A stretch of DNA of 41,407 bases from an uncultured Flavobacteriaceae bacterium (GTDB taxonomy: Bacteria > Bacteroidota > Bacteroidia > Flavobacteriales > Flavobacteriaceae), in NCBI GenBank assembly GCA_947500445.1, contig CANMSB010000038.1, positions 1-41,407 on the forward strand. The letters run 5' to 3'. Under the pieces are notes generated by a model that saw only the letters and a program-made list of their open reading frames with translations, had not been told where the DNA came from and ran no database searches. Every line of letters starts with the position of its first letter. Within the stretch, counting starts at the first letter, position 1. Below, piece after piece: positions 1-8,402 of the stretch. The position numbers and the translations under genes are program-made.

Positions 1-156
1 CCGGTTCCCGTGACGCCTATTGTTGAGCTCGTGGCATCGATTACGGTCTCGGACCCGTCACTTGCCGTAAGGATGTAGGGGTCCAATGTCGTTCCCGTTC
101 CCGTGACGCCTATTGTTGAGCTACCGGCATCAATAATAGTTTCCGACCCATCTGCA
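1..156 (-). repeat. 93-bp tandem coding repeat (31-aa units)
   Basis: Bases 1-60 and 94-153 are near-identical at a period of exactly 93 bp (for example CCCGTGACGCCTATTGTTGAG begins at 7 and again at 100). In the minus-strand frame this is a 31-residue unit, DGSET(I/V)IDA(G/T)SSTIGV followed by TGTGTTLDPYILTAS. The array begins here and continues off the left edge, so its copy number is unknown. Confidence 0.85.
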
Positions 157-1424
157 CCTCCACCGCTTACTGCAGCCCATTCGACAGTACCTGTTGTAGT
201 GCTGACCAGCATTTGATTTGAAGCGGGCGTTGGGGTCACTGGTTGAATTTTATCAGGTGTTATACTAGCATCGGCAACCCGAAATTCACTGTTCAATGTA
301 CCATCCCCTATTATTGTAATTTGATCGGCCAATTCGGTGGTACCTCCGCCACCAGTAGGTAAATTGTTCCAAACCACCTCCAAGGCGGCATTGGTCGTCA
401 GTACCTGATTCGCCGTAGCGGACGGTGTTATCGTAAAGGGGTCGAGGTCGGTCCCTAATCCGCTTAGGGTTATTCCATCTACTTCTTCAACACTTTGGTT
501 GCCGCTTACAAAAGCGCTGGTTGGTATGGTAAAATCGGTATTACCTTCCGTCAAGATTACATTATTGCCCTGCACTTCAAAAGCGGTAATAATATCGTCT
601 TCATCATTGTCATCGACATCGGCCAAATCCTCTAGGTCCACTTCGTTCAAATTTCCATCGGGTCGTGATAGCCGTAACACGTTCCCCGTCCTTGATAATA
701 TCTGTATTTCGTTTTGGGGGTTGCCATCGGTGTCGTTGGCGATTGCAGTGGTATTTAAGGCAATAGCGTCCAATAGTGCTTGGTCGCTATAAAAAGCAGC
801 ATCATCACCGCCCAAACTCAGTACGTTTCCAGGGTCCGTACTCACGGGACTGGGCAGGTCAGGGGCAGTTAAAAACGGAACATCGTTGACAAAGGTGCTT
901 AAGGGCAATGCCTGTTGGTCGAGCGCAAAAGGCCCCACCGAATTTTCCCGTAACTGTGCCAAGCCAACGGAATTATCGGCCAATTGTTCGGTTTGGATGG
1001 AACCGGCGTTGATGTTATCGCCAAAAATAACGCCCTGGCCTATTTCGGCGCCCGTAATGGATCCCGGTGCTATTTCGATATTGGTGCCCTCTGCCGTAGG
1101 TGTCAATAAAATGGTGGGTTCTCCACCGTCCGTAGCTTCTGCCGTAAGTTCTAAGGTACTATCGCAAAGGCTTATCCATTGCGTGCCGTTGTAATAGAAT
1201 ACACATTGGGCATCGGTGTTGTACACTACAGCGCCCCTGTCGGGTACAATGGCCTCCATTTCGTCGGTGGTGATGCGGGTGATGATCAGGGCACCGGTAC
1301 TACTTTCCAGTTCCAGCACTGCCGAAGGGTCGATGGTCTGCGGGTTGTCGCCGATCTTTACCTGTCCTTGAAGTGATAGACTGCCTAAAAAGCCAAAAAG
1401 AATGAACATTCTCAGTGTTCTCAT
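1..1424 (-). CDS. Repeat-bearing secreted surface protein, 3' end beyond window
   Basis: Translating the minus strand from the ATG at 1424 gives an uninterrupted frame of 474 codons that leaves the window at base 1, so the C-terminus is missing. An internal ATG at 1409 is a possible alternative start. A short hydrophobic leader (LRMFILFGFLGSLSLQGQ) suggests export. It is followed by a head region with IGDNPQTIDPSAVLELESS and GALIITRITTDEM, a pattern common at the N-terminus of large flavobacterial surface proteins and phage-tail-like fibres. The rest is low-complexity, rich in T, G, D, N and V, with LxxNSVGLAQL-like and GTxLDPF/YxIT motifs, and at least two copies of a 31-residue DGSET..IDA.SSTIGVTGTG unit. 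No catalytic motif was seen. It is probably a cell-surface or extracellular structural or adhesive protein; a T9SS tail would lie outside the window. The function is inferred. Confidence 0.8.
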   Translation of the reverse strand, partial: MRTLRMFILFGFLGSLSLQGQVKIGDNPQTIDPSAVLELESSTGALIITRITTDEMEAIVPDRGAVVYNTDAQCVFYYNGTQWISLCDSTLELTAEATDGGEPTILLTPTAEGTNIEIAPGSITGAEIGQGVIFGDNINAGSIQTEQLADNSVGLAQLRENSVGPFALDQQALPLSTFVNDVPFLTAPDLPSPVSTDPGNVLSLGGDDAAFYSDQALLDAIALNTTAIANDTDGNPQNEIQILSRTGNVLRLSRPDGNLNEVDLEDLADVDDNDEDDIITAFEVQGNNVILTEGNTDFTIPTSAFVSGNQSVEEVDGITLSGLGTDLDPFTITPSATANQVLTTNAALEVVWNNLPTGGGGTTELADQITIIGDGTLNSEFRVADASITPDKIQPVTPTPASNQMLVSTTTGTVEWAAVSGGGADGSETIIDAGSSTIGVTGTGTTLDPYILTASDGSETVIDATSSTIGVTGT

Positions 1425-1437
1425 AAACCAAGATTTG

Positions 1438-1597
1438 ATACCCCTTTAACTTCGAAATAACACTATTAAATCGTTTCTTTTCCAGCTGTTCTTCCTTAAA
1501 AGGCCAGTCCTCAGCCAAGCCGTGGACAAGTTTTTGCATTGAACAACTAAAAAATAATTCCATTTCTATACCTGCCATTTCAAAGCTAAGGTGGTAT
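1438..1597 (-). repeat. Dispersed inverted-repeat element, copy 1 (diverged, 160 bp)
   Basis: This is a diverged member of the family also present at 16543, 21310, 24187 and 34593. In the minus orientation it starts ATACCACCTTAGCTTTGAAA, keeps the TATAGAAATGGAATTATTTT and TTAGTTGTTC blocks and the AAGAACAGCTGGAAAAGAAA block, and ends AAGTTAAAGGGGTAT. Its core between the arms is short (about 30 bp, containing GTCCACGGCTTGGCTGAGGAC). It lies 14 bp upstream of the start of the surface-protein gene. Confidence 0.8.
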
Positions 1598-1925
1598 GAC
1601 GTCATTTTTGCGGTTAGCAGGGTAGGCAAAAATAGGATTATCTGCCTATTTTTATCACAATATCCTCAAAATTGCCTCCTCATCCTGTTAAAAGGACGCT
1701 ATTCCTCGTTAAACGGCGGACCGAATACCGACGGTGAAAAAAAGAAAGGCATTTTTGGCCTCAAAAAGGCACATTTCTATCGCTTTTGAACAAATTAACA
1801 AAAGTTTAGATGCAACGGTTTTTTTATCCCCCCAACTTATATTTTCTTTAACAAAAGGAACGACTGGCCTAGAGCGATTCAATATGCCGGAAATAGCCTT
1901 TCGTTCAAATGGTAAACAGTTATAA
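1598..1925. other. Intergenic region without a supported gene
   Basis: An AT-rich stretch between the inverted-repeat element and the gene at 1926. A short GTG-initiated frame at 1734-1925 has no recognisable motif and is judged spurious. The promoter of the 1926 gene should be here; TATATTTTC near 1849 is only a partial match to TAnnTTTG. Confidence 0.5.
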
Positions 1926-2696
1926 ATGAAAACAACTTCGGTACAATTTACCCTAGCATTATTTTTGATTATTTTATCGGTATCGGCCTTATGGTCGCAA
2001 GAAGATAGGGTGTTGTTGCGGGGACAGGTAATTTATAGGGACGTTAACGTTCCCAATGAAAACGTAATCAACGTAACGGCCGAAACCGCGACCATCACCG
2101 ATGAGGACGGACGATTTGCAATAGCCGTCAAGCGCGATGACCAACTCGCTTTTACCGCGGTCAACTATCAGCTGAGCGTTATTACGATTACTACGGAGAT
2201 TTTGGAAGCGAACCGCCTGGTGGTAGAGGTAAAGGAAAAAGTTACCGAGTTGGACGAGGTAATCGTTACTCCCGAAGACCAAGAGCGTTTTATTGAGATG
2301 AAAAATGACGAGTTTGCGCAGTTTAAAAAGTATGAATATGAGATCGATCGCTCTTCTAAAGTAGAAAATATCGCCCGTTCCCAGTCCGAACGAGGTATGC
2401 AGGACGGTTTGAACTTTGTGAACATCTTTAAGGCCATTGTAAAGGCATCATCCAAAAACAAGGAGGAAAAGAGACCGGAAATAAAATTGAGCAGTGTATT
2501 ACGTGAGGTATATGACGATGAGTTTTTTGTATTGGATCTAAAACTGCCCCAAGATAAGATCGACGGTTTTTTGGTGTATATCGATGCAAAGTCCCCTGCC
2601 CAGTCCTTGCTTAAAAAGGATAATGAGTTTCAGCTCATCGATTTCTTGGTGACCCATAGTAAAACATACTTGGAGGGGTTGAATGCAAAAAATTAA
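1926..2696 (+). CDS. Secreted CarboxypepD_reg-like protein (TonB-receptor N-terminus-like)
   Basis: 256 residues. A signal peptide (about residues 1-25, ending ALWSQ) is followed at about 30-110 by a carboxypeptidase-regulatory-like beta-sandwich: LRGQVIYRDVNVPNENVINV, then TATITDEDGRFAI. It closes with TELDEVIVTP, the linker that in TonB-dependent receptors leads into the plug domain. Here no plug or barrel follows; instead there is a charged helical segment of about 140 residues. It probably sits in the periplasm or at the outer membrane. The gene overlaps the next one, a paralogue, by 14 bp, so the two are very likely co-transcribed and translationally coupled. Such stand-alone proteins are common in Flavobacteriia and their function is not established. 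Confidence 0.75.
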   Translation: MKTTSVQFTLALFLIILSVSALWSQEDRVLLRGQVIYRDVNVPNENVINVTAETATITDEDGRFAIAVKRDDQLAFTAVNYQLSVITITTEILEANRLVVEVKEKVTELDEVIVTPEDQERFIEMKNDEFAQFKKYEYEIDRSSKVENIARSQSERGMQDGLNFVNIFKAIVKASSKNKEEKRPEIKLSSVLREVYDDEFFVLDLKLPQDKIDGFLVYIDAKSPAQSLLKKDNEFQLIDFLVTHSKTYLEGLNAKN

Positions 2697-3453
2697 GGTT
2701 TTTGTTTTCTTGATCTTTTTAGGTCATATGCTCGGGGCACAAACTTTCGAACCCCAAGAATTGAAAGGGCGGGTGTATAGCGTAGATGGTGATGTTGCCG
2801 CTACCCATGTGCTCAACATGACTTCCAAAAAAGCCGCTATTACCGATATCGATGGTTTTTTCTCCATTACGGCCAAATGGAACGATACGGTCGTTTTTTC
2901 TGCGGTGCAATACAAAAAGAAACAGATCGTGATAACGCTCTCCATGCTGGAAAGCAGTTTTTTGGCGGTGCCCTTGGAAGAATCGGTTACCGAACTTGAC
3001 GAGGTGGTGGTAATGCCCTATAATCTTACGGGGGATATGAAACGTGATGCCGATCGCTTAAGGACCGATCCGGTAGTTACCGCCAGTACCCTAGGCCTGC
3101 CGAATGCCTACGTGAAAACGCTTACCCAAAGTGAACGGGCACTGGCCACTGCCAGAGACCCAAGGAGTGTCGACTTTTTGTTCAATGCCCTTTCGGGAAG
3201 GACCAAACGTTTAAAACGGTTGGTCGGTGTAGAAAAAAAGTATGCAAGAACCCAAAGGGTGCGTGCTTTTTACCCGGACTCCGTACTGACATCCGAATTG
3301 AAGATTCCGGCGGAAAAGATTGCCGATTTCATGTACTTCTGTGAAATCGATGCTTCCTTTCAAGCAGCGGTCGATGCTAGGGACCGTTTGCTAATTTGGG
3401 AGCATATGCGAAAACGGAGTATCCTTTATAGAAAGAACAATACTTTGGAATGA
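2683..3453 (+). CDS. Second CarboxypepD_reg-like secreted protein, paralogue of upstream gene
   Basis: 256 residues, the same length as the upstream gene, with the same architecture: signal peptide (FVFLIFLGHMLGAQ), a regulatory-like domain with LKGRVYSVDGDVAATHVLNM and KKAAITDIDGFFSI, the SVTELDEVVVMP linker, and a basic helical C-terminal part rich in Arg and Lys. Its ATG at 2683 lies inside the last codons of the preceding gene (14-bp overlap in another frame). The pair therefore looks like an old tandem duplication. The C-terminal halves have diverged far more than the N-terminal halves. No enzymatic motif is visible. The role is unknown, perhaps structural or in envelope assembly. Confidence 0.75.
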   Translation: MQKIKVFVFLIFLGHMLGAQTFEPQELKGRVYSVDGDVAATHVLNMTSKKAAITDIDGFFSITAKWNDTVVFSAVQYKKKQIVITLSMLESSFLAVPLEESVTELDEVVVMPYNLTGDMKRDADRLRTDPVVTASTLGLPNAYVKTLTQSERALATARDPRSVDFLFNALSGRTKRLKRLVGVEKKYARTQRVRAFYPDSVLTSELKIPAEKIADFMYFCEIDASFQAAVDARDRLLIWEHMRKRSILYRKNNTLE

Positions 3454-3478
3454 GTGTCCGTGATTTGGGGAGTTCCGG

Positions 3479-3511
3479 TTTGAAACACGGCATGCAATTT
3501 GTTTACCTTTG
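3479..3511 (+). promoter_or_regulatory. Bacteroidota-type promoter for the DUF6702 gene
   Basis: TTTG at 3479-3482, 21 bp, then TACCTTTG at 3504-3511, which fits the TTTG-N19..23-TAnnTTTG rule exactly. The expected transcription start is about 3516, at or beside the first ATG of the next gene, so the mRNA would have almost no leader. Confidence 0.65.
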
Positions 3512-3515
3512 ATCA

Positions 3516-4034
3516 ATGGCGAAAATGAAAACCCTATTTCGAAAAATACCGATACTATTAATACTGCCCCTTTTGGCTTTTGGTACCGCGCACAAATTCT
3601 ACCTTAGTGTGACCAATATCGAGTATTCCAAAAAAGATAATGCCCTACAGATAACGACCCGTTTGTTTATTGACGATATGGACCGATTGCTTTTGGAGCG
3701 CTATGGCATTCACGCCAAACTGGGCACGTCAGAAGAATCGGCCGTTGTCCAAGAATACTTGGAAACCTACCTCAGGGAAAAATTCTCGGTAGCAGTAAAC
3801 GGGAACGAAACCCCCTTTGTTTTTTTGGCCGAGCAATATGAAAATGACGTTATGGTCTGTTATTTGGAGGTGAACAAGGTATCCCTCGAGGAGGTAGAAA
3901 CCATTGCCGTTCGCAATGCCGTATTGACCGACCTTTTTGAAGAACAGCAAAACGTTGTCCATTTTAAAATTGCGGGGACAAAAAAGAGTTTTGTGTTGAT
4001 GAAAGAGAATAATAAAGGAATGTTAAACTTATAA
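3516..4034 (+). CDS. DUF6702 family secreted protein
   Basis: 172 residues from the ATG at 3516; the ATG at 3525 (MKTLFRKIPILLIL) is equally plausible and, with the promoter just upstream, would leave a 9-nt leader. A signal peptide (ILLILPLLAFGTA) is followed by HKFYLSVTNIEYSKKDNALQ, the typical opening of DUF6702 proteins (often annotated peptidase E-like). The rest, including ITTRLFIDDMDRLLLE and YLREKFSVAVNG, fits a small periplasmic beta-rich protein. No catalytic residues are evident. It lies 60 bp upstream of the M1 metallopeptidase gene in the same direction; this pairing recurs in flavobacteria, which suggests a shared but unknown envelope role. Confidence 0.8.
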   Translation: MAKMKTLFRKIPILLILPLLAFGTAHKFYLSVTNIEYSKKDNALQITTRLFIDDMDRLLLERYGIHAKLGTSEESAVVQEYLETYLREKFSVAVNGNETPFVFLAEQYENDVMVCYLEVNKVSLEEVETIAVRNAVLTDLFEEQQNVVHFKIAGTKKSFVLMKENNKGMLNL

Positions 4035-4094
4035 CATTCGTTAACAGATTCTTTAAAAAATTTTAATTTCCCATTTCAAAAATTTATACGACAA

Positions 4095-6398
4095 ATGATT
4101 CGATTCAAACAGGTATTGGTATCCTTTTTTATGGTTGCAGGATTTTCGTTGGTCGCCCAGGAGGCGCCGAAGGAAAAGGAATCCGGACATACCAATCAAA
4201 GTAGCTTTAAGCAACTATATGAGGAGTTTTCAACGCCAAACACGTATCGCTCGGCCTCTGGGGCACCGGGTCACGAGTATTATCAACAACAGGCCGATTA
4301 TGTGATGAACGTTGTGCTTGATGATGAGAACCACCGACTGTATGGCGAAGAAACGATTACCTATACCAACAACTCGCCCGACGCTCTGGAATATCTGTGG
4401 GTACAATTGGATCAAAACGTCCGTGCCAAAGATTCCAAGGCCCGTTTGAAAAACGGTGAGGGTATTCCCGCTTTTGAAACTCCCGGTGGCTTTGCGGGCA
4501 AATATATTACGGAGCCCTTTGATGGCGGTTTCGTAATCGACCATGTAAAAGATGCGGCTGGCAACGCCTTACCGTACACCATCAATTTTACCATGATGCG
4601 TATCGACATTCCAAAACCATTAAAAAGTAAGGAGCAGTTGTCCTTTAGCATAAAATGGAACTATAATATTCCCGATCATACCGTAGACAGGGCCCGTTCG
4701 GGCTATGAGGAGTTTACCGATGGCAATAGAGGGTATGTCATCGCCCAATTTTTTCCAAGGATGGCGGTCTATAACGATGTGGAAGGCTGGCAAAACCATC
4801 AGTTTTGGGGCAATGGGGAGTTTGCCCTTACTTTCGGGGACTATGAGGTGAACATTACGGTACCAGCCGATCATGTTTTGGATGCCACCGGTACCTTGCA
4901 GAACCGTAAGGAAGTATTTTCAAAAGAAATGTTGAGCCGTTACGAAAAAGCTAAAAAATCCTATGACAAACCCGTTATCATCGTATCCCAAGCAGAAGCG
5001 GAGGCCGCTGGAAAAGGATTTTCAAAGAAAAAGAAGACCTGGAAGTTTAAGGCAAAAAATGTACGCGACTACGCTTTTGCCAGTTCCAGAAAGTTTATTT
5101 GGGACATGCAGGCCGTAAAGGTCGGCGCCAAGGACGTAATGGCGGTATCGCTCTATCCACCCGAGGGAAACCCCTTATGGGAAGAGTATTCCACAAAGGC
5201 TGTGGCACATACCTTATTGTCCTATTCATCACATACGTTCGATTATCCCTACCCCAAGGCCATATCGGTTCATGCCAAAAACCAAGGTATGGAGTACCCG
5301 ATGATTTGTTGGAACTATGGAAGGCCCAATGAAGACGGGAGCTATTCCGATCGTGTAAAGTACGGGATGATCAGTGTTATTATCCACGAGGTCGGACACA
5401 ACTTTTTTCCAATGATCGTTAACTCCGATGAACGGCAATGGGGTTGGATGGACGAAGGGTTGGACACCTTTATGCAGTACTTGGCGGAACAGGAGTTTGG
5501 TGAAAAATTCCCAAAGGCGATAGCCCCTTATCCAAAATATCCCTCCAGAAGGGGCGACCCGGCCAAGATAGTGCCCTATATGGCCGGTGATCAAAGTACG
5601 ATCGCCCCGATCATGTCCAATCCGGAAAATGTATTTCAATTGGGCCCCAACGCCTACGGAAAACCGGCTACGGCATTGAATATTTTAAGGGAGACCGTTA
5701 TGGGCCGTGAATTGTTCGACCATGCTTTCAAAACCTACTCTAAAAGGTGGATGTTCAAACATCCTACCCCCGAAGATTTTTTCAGGACCATGGAGGACGC
5801 TTCGGCCGTAGATCTCGATTGGTATTGGAGAGGGTGGTTTTACACCACGGATTATGTGGACATAGGGGTTAAGGATATCGAAAAATATTACGTTTCGAAC
5901 CGGCCGACGAAAAAGATGCGCGATTATTTGGCGTCCCGAAACATTACCGAGGCCGATATGCCTCCGATGGTATATCTTGACAATGAAAAGAGCGATGGTT
6001 TTGACGCGAGTTTAAAGGGTAAAAAACCTACGGAAAGTTCCAAATCGTTGCAGGCTTTTCTTATGGATAATTTTGACGCCGCGGAAAGGACAAAATTAAA
6101 GGAGCCCAAGTATTTTTACAAGGTAACTTTTGACAAACCCGGAGGAATACCGATGCCGATCATCGTTTCGTATACCTATGCCGACGGAAGTTCCAAGGAC
6201 ATTACCTACCCCGCTGAAATATGGAGAAAGAACAATAAGGAAATCAGTGTGGTCGTAGCCTCCCAGGAAGAACTTACGGGCATTGTGATCGATCCAAAGG
6301 CCGAGACCGCCGATATTGATCTTACCAACAATACATGGCCCCGAAAAGAGGTTCCTTCGGAATTTGACAAGGTCAAGCAAAGTGTTAAGGGCAAGTAG
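4095..6398 (+). CDS. M1 family metallopeptidase
   Basis: 767 residues with an N-terminal signal peptide (ending about SLVAQ). The zinc-binding signature is complete: HEVGH with H431 and H435, the catalytic E432, and the third ligand E454 in WGWMDEGLDTF, the HExxH-x18-E spacing of gluzincins. The substrate-recognition motif upstream is GMEYP (398-402) in place of the classic GAMEN, as is usual in this secreted Bacteroidota branch. The N-terminal part (about 60-300) corresponds to the M1 beta-saddle domain. It probably trims peptides in the periplasm or at the surface; the substrate is unknown. A clear terminator follows at 6421, so transcription ends here. Confidence 0.92.
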   Translation: MIRFKQVLVSFFMVAGFSLVAQEAPKEKESGHTNQSSFKQLYEEFSTPNTYRSASGAPGHEYYQQQADYVMNVVLDDENHRLYGEETITYTNNSPDALEYLWVQLDQNVRAKDSKARLKNGEGIPAFETPGGFAGKYITEPFDGGFVIDHVKDAAGNALPYTINFTMMRIDIPKPLKSKEQLSFSIKWNYNIPDHTVDRARSGYEEFTDGNRGYVIAQFFPRMAVYNDVEGWQNHQFWGNGEFALTFGDYEVNITVPADHVLDATGTLQNRKEVFSKEMLSRYEKAKKSYDKPVIIVSQAEAEAAGKGFSKKKKTWKFKAKNVRDYAFASSRKFIWDMQAVKVGAKDVMAVSLYPPEGNPLWEEYSTKAVAHTLLSYSSHTFDYPYPKAISVHAKNQGMEYPMICWNYGRPNEDGSYSDRVKYGMISVIIHEVGHNFFPMIVNSDERQWGWMDEGLDTFMQYLAEQEFGEKFPKAIAPYPKYPSRRGDPAKIVPYMAGDQSTIAPIMSNPENVFQLGPNAYGKPATALNILRETVMGRELFDHAFKTYSKRWMFKHPTPEDFFRTMEDASAVDLDWYWRGWFYTTDYVDIGVKDIEKYYVSNRPTKKMRDYLASRNITEADMPPMVYLDNEKSDGFDASLKGKKPTESSKSLQAFLMDNFDAAERTKLKEPKYFYKVTFDKPGGIPMPIIVSYTYADGSSKDITYPAEIWRKNNKEISVVVASQEELTGIVIDPKAETADIDLTNNTWPRKEVPSEFDKVKQSVKGK

Positions 6399-6420
6399 TG
6401 CCCTAGGCAATATCAAGATG

Positions 6421-6449
6421 AAGGCCCCGTTTAAATCGGGGCTTTTTTA
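6421..6449 (+). terminator. Rho-independent terminator after the M1 peptidase
   Basis: GCCCCG (6424-6429) pairs with CGGGGC (6437-6442) across a 7-nt loop and is followed by a run of T. It lies 22 bp after the stop codon. Confidence 0.85.
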
Positions 6450-6469
6450 TTTCTATTGCCGAACTTGAT

Positions 6470-6477
6470 TATATTTG
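6470..6477 (+). promoter_or_regulatory. TAnnTTTG -7 box 5 nt before the tatA start
   Basis: TATATTTG matches the Bacteroidota -7 consensus exactly. The predicted transcription start (about 6482) coincides with the ATG, implying a leaderless message. No convincing -33 TTG at the right distance was found. Confidence 0.5.
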
Positions 6478-6481
6478 TAGT

Positions 6482-6820
6482 ATGTTTTTGATTTCTTTCT
6501 TATTCATTAGTGGCGGTGAAATTTTCTTCATCATGTTTATCGTGGTGATGGTTTTTGGAGCCGATAAAATACCGGGCATCGCCAGGGGACTGGGAAAAGG
6601 AATGCGGCAGTTGAAAGATGCTACCGAAGATATTAAACAGGAAATACAGCGCAGTGCCGACAAACAGGGAATAGATACCAGTTTTGTATCGGATATCAAA
6701 AAAGACATCGACGAGGTGAAGGAAAACCTTGGTACCGGTATCGCCGAAGATTTGAAAAAAGGGGTCGACCCCATAAAAAAGGGTCTCGACGAGGTCGGGG
6801 GAACCATAAAAAGAAGCTGA
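6482..6820 (+). CDS. tatA: Twin-arginine translocase TatA/TatB-type subunit
   Basis: 112 residues. A single N-terminal membrane helix (about 3-25) is followed by the Tat hinge F25-G26 and the amphipathic helix (ADKIPGIARGLGKGMRQLKD), the hallmark of the TatA/B/E family. The C-terminal tail (50-112) is charged, with repeated K/E-rich segments (DIKKDIDEVKENL, DLKKGVDPIKKGLDEV). This makes the protein longer than a minimal TatA and somewhat TatB-like; the two cannot be separated from sequence alone. It would export folded proteins with TatC, which is not in the window. The next gene starts 7 bp downstream, so the two are probably co-transcribed. Confidence 0.85.
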   Translation: MFLISFLFISGGEIFFIMFIVVMVFGADKIPGIARGLGKGMRQLKDATEDIKQEIQRSADKQGIDTSFVSDIKKDIDEVKENLGTGIAEDLKKGVDPIKKGLDEVGGTIKRS

Positions 6821-6827
6821 TCGATCT

Positions 6828-7388
6828 ATGCTGGACAAGCTACAGCAATGGGACAGGGATACCTTTATCTACTTAAATGGGTTGGGCATTGAACGTTACG
6901 ACGCGTTTTGGTCGGTCGTCACCAAATTTGGGACCTGGACACCGTTATTTGTACTCATCGTTTTTTTACTTTTCTGGAAAAGACCGATCAAGAAATCCCT
7001 TTGGGACCTTACCTTTTTTTTATTGATGATCGTTACGGTAGGGTATGCTATCGATACCGTGAAAAAAGGTGTTGGAAGGTTACGTCCCAACAATGAGGAA
7101 ACGATCAACCAGATGATCCGTGTTTTACACACTCCACATGATTTTAGTTTTTTTTCTGGCCACGCCGCCTCTTCGTTTAGTATTGCCACCATGGCCATAC
7201 TGCTGTTAAGGGGGCGTTACAAATGGATCTATCTGGTATTGTTATGGCCCATACTTTTTTCGTTCAGCCGTATTTACCTGGGGGTACACTATCCTCTTGA
7301 TATTTTGGTCGGGATGATGGTAGGCATATGCTTTGCGTTTCTGTTCAAATACCTAAGTGTCCGTATCACCTTACCCTACTTACGGTAA
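6828..7388 (+). CDS. PAP2 superfamily membrane phosphatase
   Basis: 186 residues, five to six hydrophobic helices. All three PAP2 phosphatase motifs are present: K79-x6-RP (KKGVGRLRP), FFSGH with S110-G111-H112, and SRIYLGVHYPLD with R148, H154 and D158. Members remove phosphate from lipid pyrophosphates or phosphatidic acid at the outer face of the inner membrane, for example undecaprenyl pyrophosphate recycling or lipid A modification; the substrate here is not deducible. It follows the Tat gene by 7 bp. Its last 23 bp overlap the 3' end of the convergent methyltransferase gene, leaving no room for a separate terminator. Confidence 0.9.
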   Translation: MLDKLQQWDRDTFIYLNGLGIERYDAFWSVVTKFGTWTPLFVLIVFLLFWKRPIKKSLWDLTFFLLMIVTVGYAIDTVKKGVGRLRPNNEETINQMIRVLHTPHDFSFFSGHAASSFSIATMAILLLRGRYKWIYLVLLWPILFSFSRIYLGVHYPLDILVGMMVGICFAFLFKYLSVRITLPYLR

Positions 7389-8007
7389 GGCCGTCCCTTA
7401 TGGGCAGCAGTACGGTTTCCACCCGGGTGTCCTCTTTCAATAGGCGGTTGTATTGTAGTAGTTTTTTAGTAGCTTTATCCTTGGCGTCCAAAGGGGCGAC
7501 TACCTTTCCGGTCCAAAGAACGTTATCCGAGAGTATGATGGTTCCCGATCGGGTTTTGGGCAATACCGCTTCAAAGTAATCCGGGTAATCCCTTTTTTCG
7601 GCATCGATAAAAACAAGGTCGAAAACAACATCGAGTCGGGGTATTACGGACAGGGCATCGCCCAAATGTTGTACGATTTGGTTTCCGAAACCACTTTTAT
7701 CAAAATACTTTCTTTGCAGCGCCGAAAGCTCCTCGTTCACATCTATGGTGTGCAAAATTCCCTTGGGACGCATTCCCTCGGCAAGGCAAAGGGCGGAATA
7801 ACCGGTATAGGTGCCAATTTCCAAGATGTTCAGGGGGGAGGTGATTTTGGAGATCATGCTCAATACCCTTCCCTGAAAATGACCGGTCAGCATTCGTGGG
7901 CGTAAGACCTTTAGGTGTGTTTCTCTGGTGAGTTCCCTTAAAAGTGCCGGTTCATCCTCTGAATGATTGCGGATATACGTTTCTAAATCGGCCGATAGAA
8001 AATGCAA
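7366..8007 (-). CDS. Class I SAM-dependent O-methyltransferase
   Basis: 213 residues, full length for the caffeoyl-CoA/catechol O-methyltransferase-like family. The SAM-binding motif I is LEIGTYTGYSALCLAEG (62-78). Metal and substrate ligands are visible as D135 in FIDAEK and D161-N162 in LSDNVLW, so the enzyme should be divalent-metal dependent. The conserved family N-terminus (MHFL...) aligns to a TTG codon at 8005-8007. There is no in-frame ATG nearby, so a TTG start is the best call. The physiological substrate is unknown; catechol-like or quinone-related small molecules are possible. It converges on the PAP2 gene with a 23-bp overlap. Confidence 0.9.
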   Translation of the reverse strand: MHFLSADLETYIRNHSEDEPALLRELTRETHLKVLRPRMLTGHFQGRVLSMISKITSPLNILEIGTYTGYSALCLAEGMRPKGILHTIDVNEELSALQRKYFDKSGFGNQIVQHLGDALSVIPRLDVVFDLVFIDAEKRDYPDYFEAVLPKTRSGTIILSDNVLWTGKVVAPLDAKDKATKKLLQYNRLLKEDTRVETVLLPIRDGLTVSRVR

Positions 8008-8402
8008 TGGAGCTGTGTTTTTAGTTTTTTTGGTAATTCGGACTAGGGTTCCACAGCATAATGGTGCCTATGCTCGCAAAGCAAGGGAACGACGGTCCGG
8101 CTTTCAGTCGGTACAAAAATAGCCAATATCTTTACAGGGACGATAAGGTTTTGCACTTCCCGTGGCGCTTCCCAATTGCGAATTAAAATGAGTCATGCCG
8201 ACTTGTTCATTTTCTATTTTCTTTTCTTGTAAGCATTTCACGTAGCTATGGCTATTCAAAACCCTATAGCGTAAGTAAGTGAAAAAGCAACTTCGGTATG
8301 CTATGGCATATTTTAGTTAACAATTGGGGTTAAAAAACATCTTATGGAAATGCGACTGACGAACCCAGGGGGCCAAACGGATGTTCTTCCCTAACGAAGT
8401 TG
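8008..8402. other. Intergenic region between divergent genes
   Basis: No coding frame with recognisable content. A weak imperfect hairpin (GCTATGG ... CCTATAGC) lies near 8246-8275. The region must hold the promoters for the methyltransferase (leftward) and kynureninase (rightward); only the latter has a recognisable box. Confidence 0.4.

Noticed and set aside
1300-1629. A 109-codon minus-strand frame at the left end
   Set aside because: It overlaps the true surface-protein frame in another register and crosses repeat copy 1.
1734-1925. A GTG-initiated 63-codon frame before the first CarboxypepD_reg gene
   Set aside because: No motif. It occupies the expected promoter region of the next gene.
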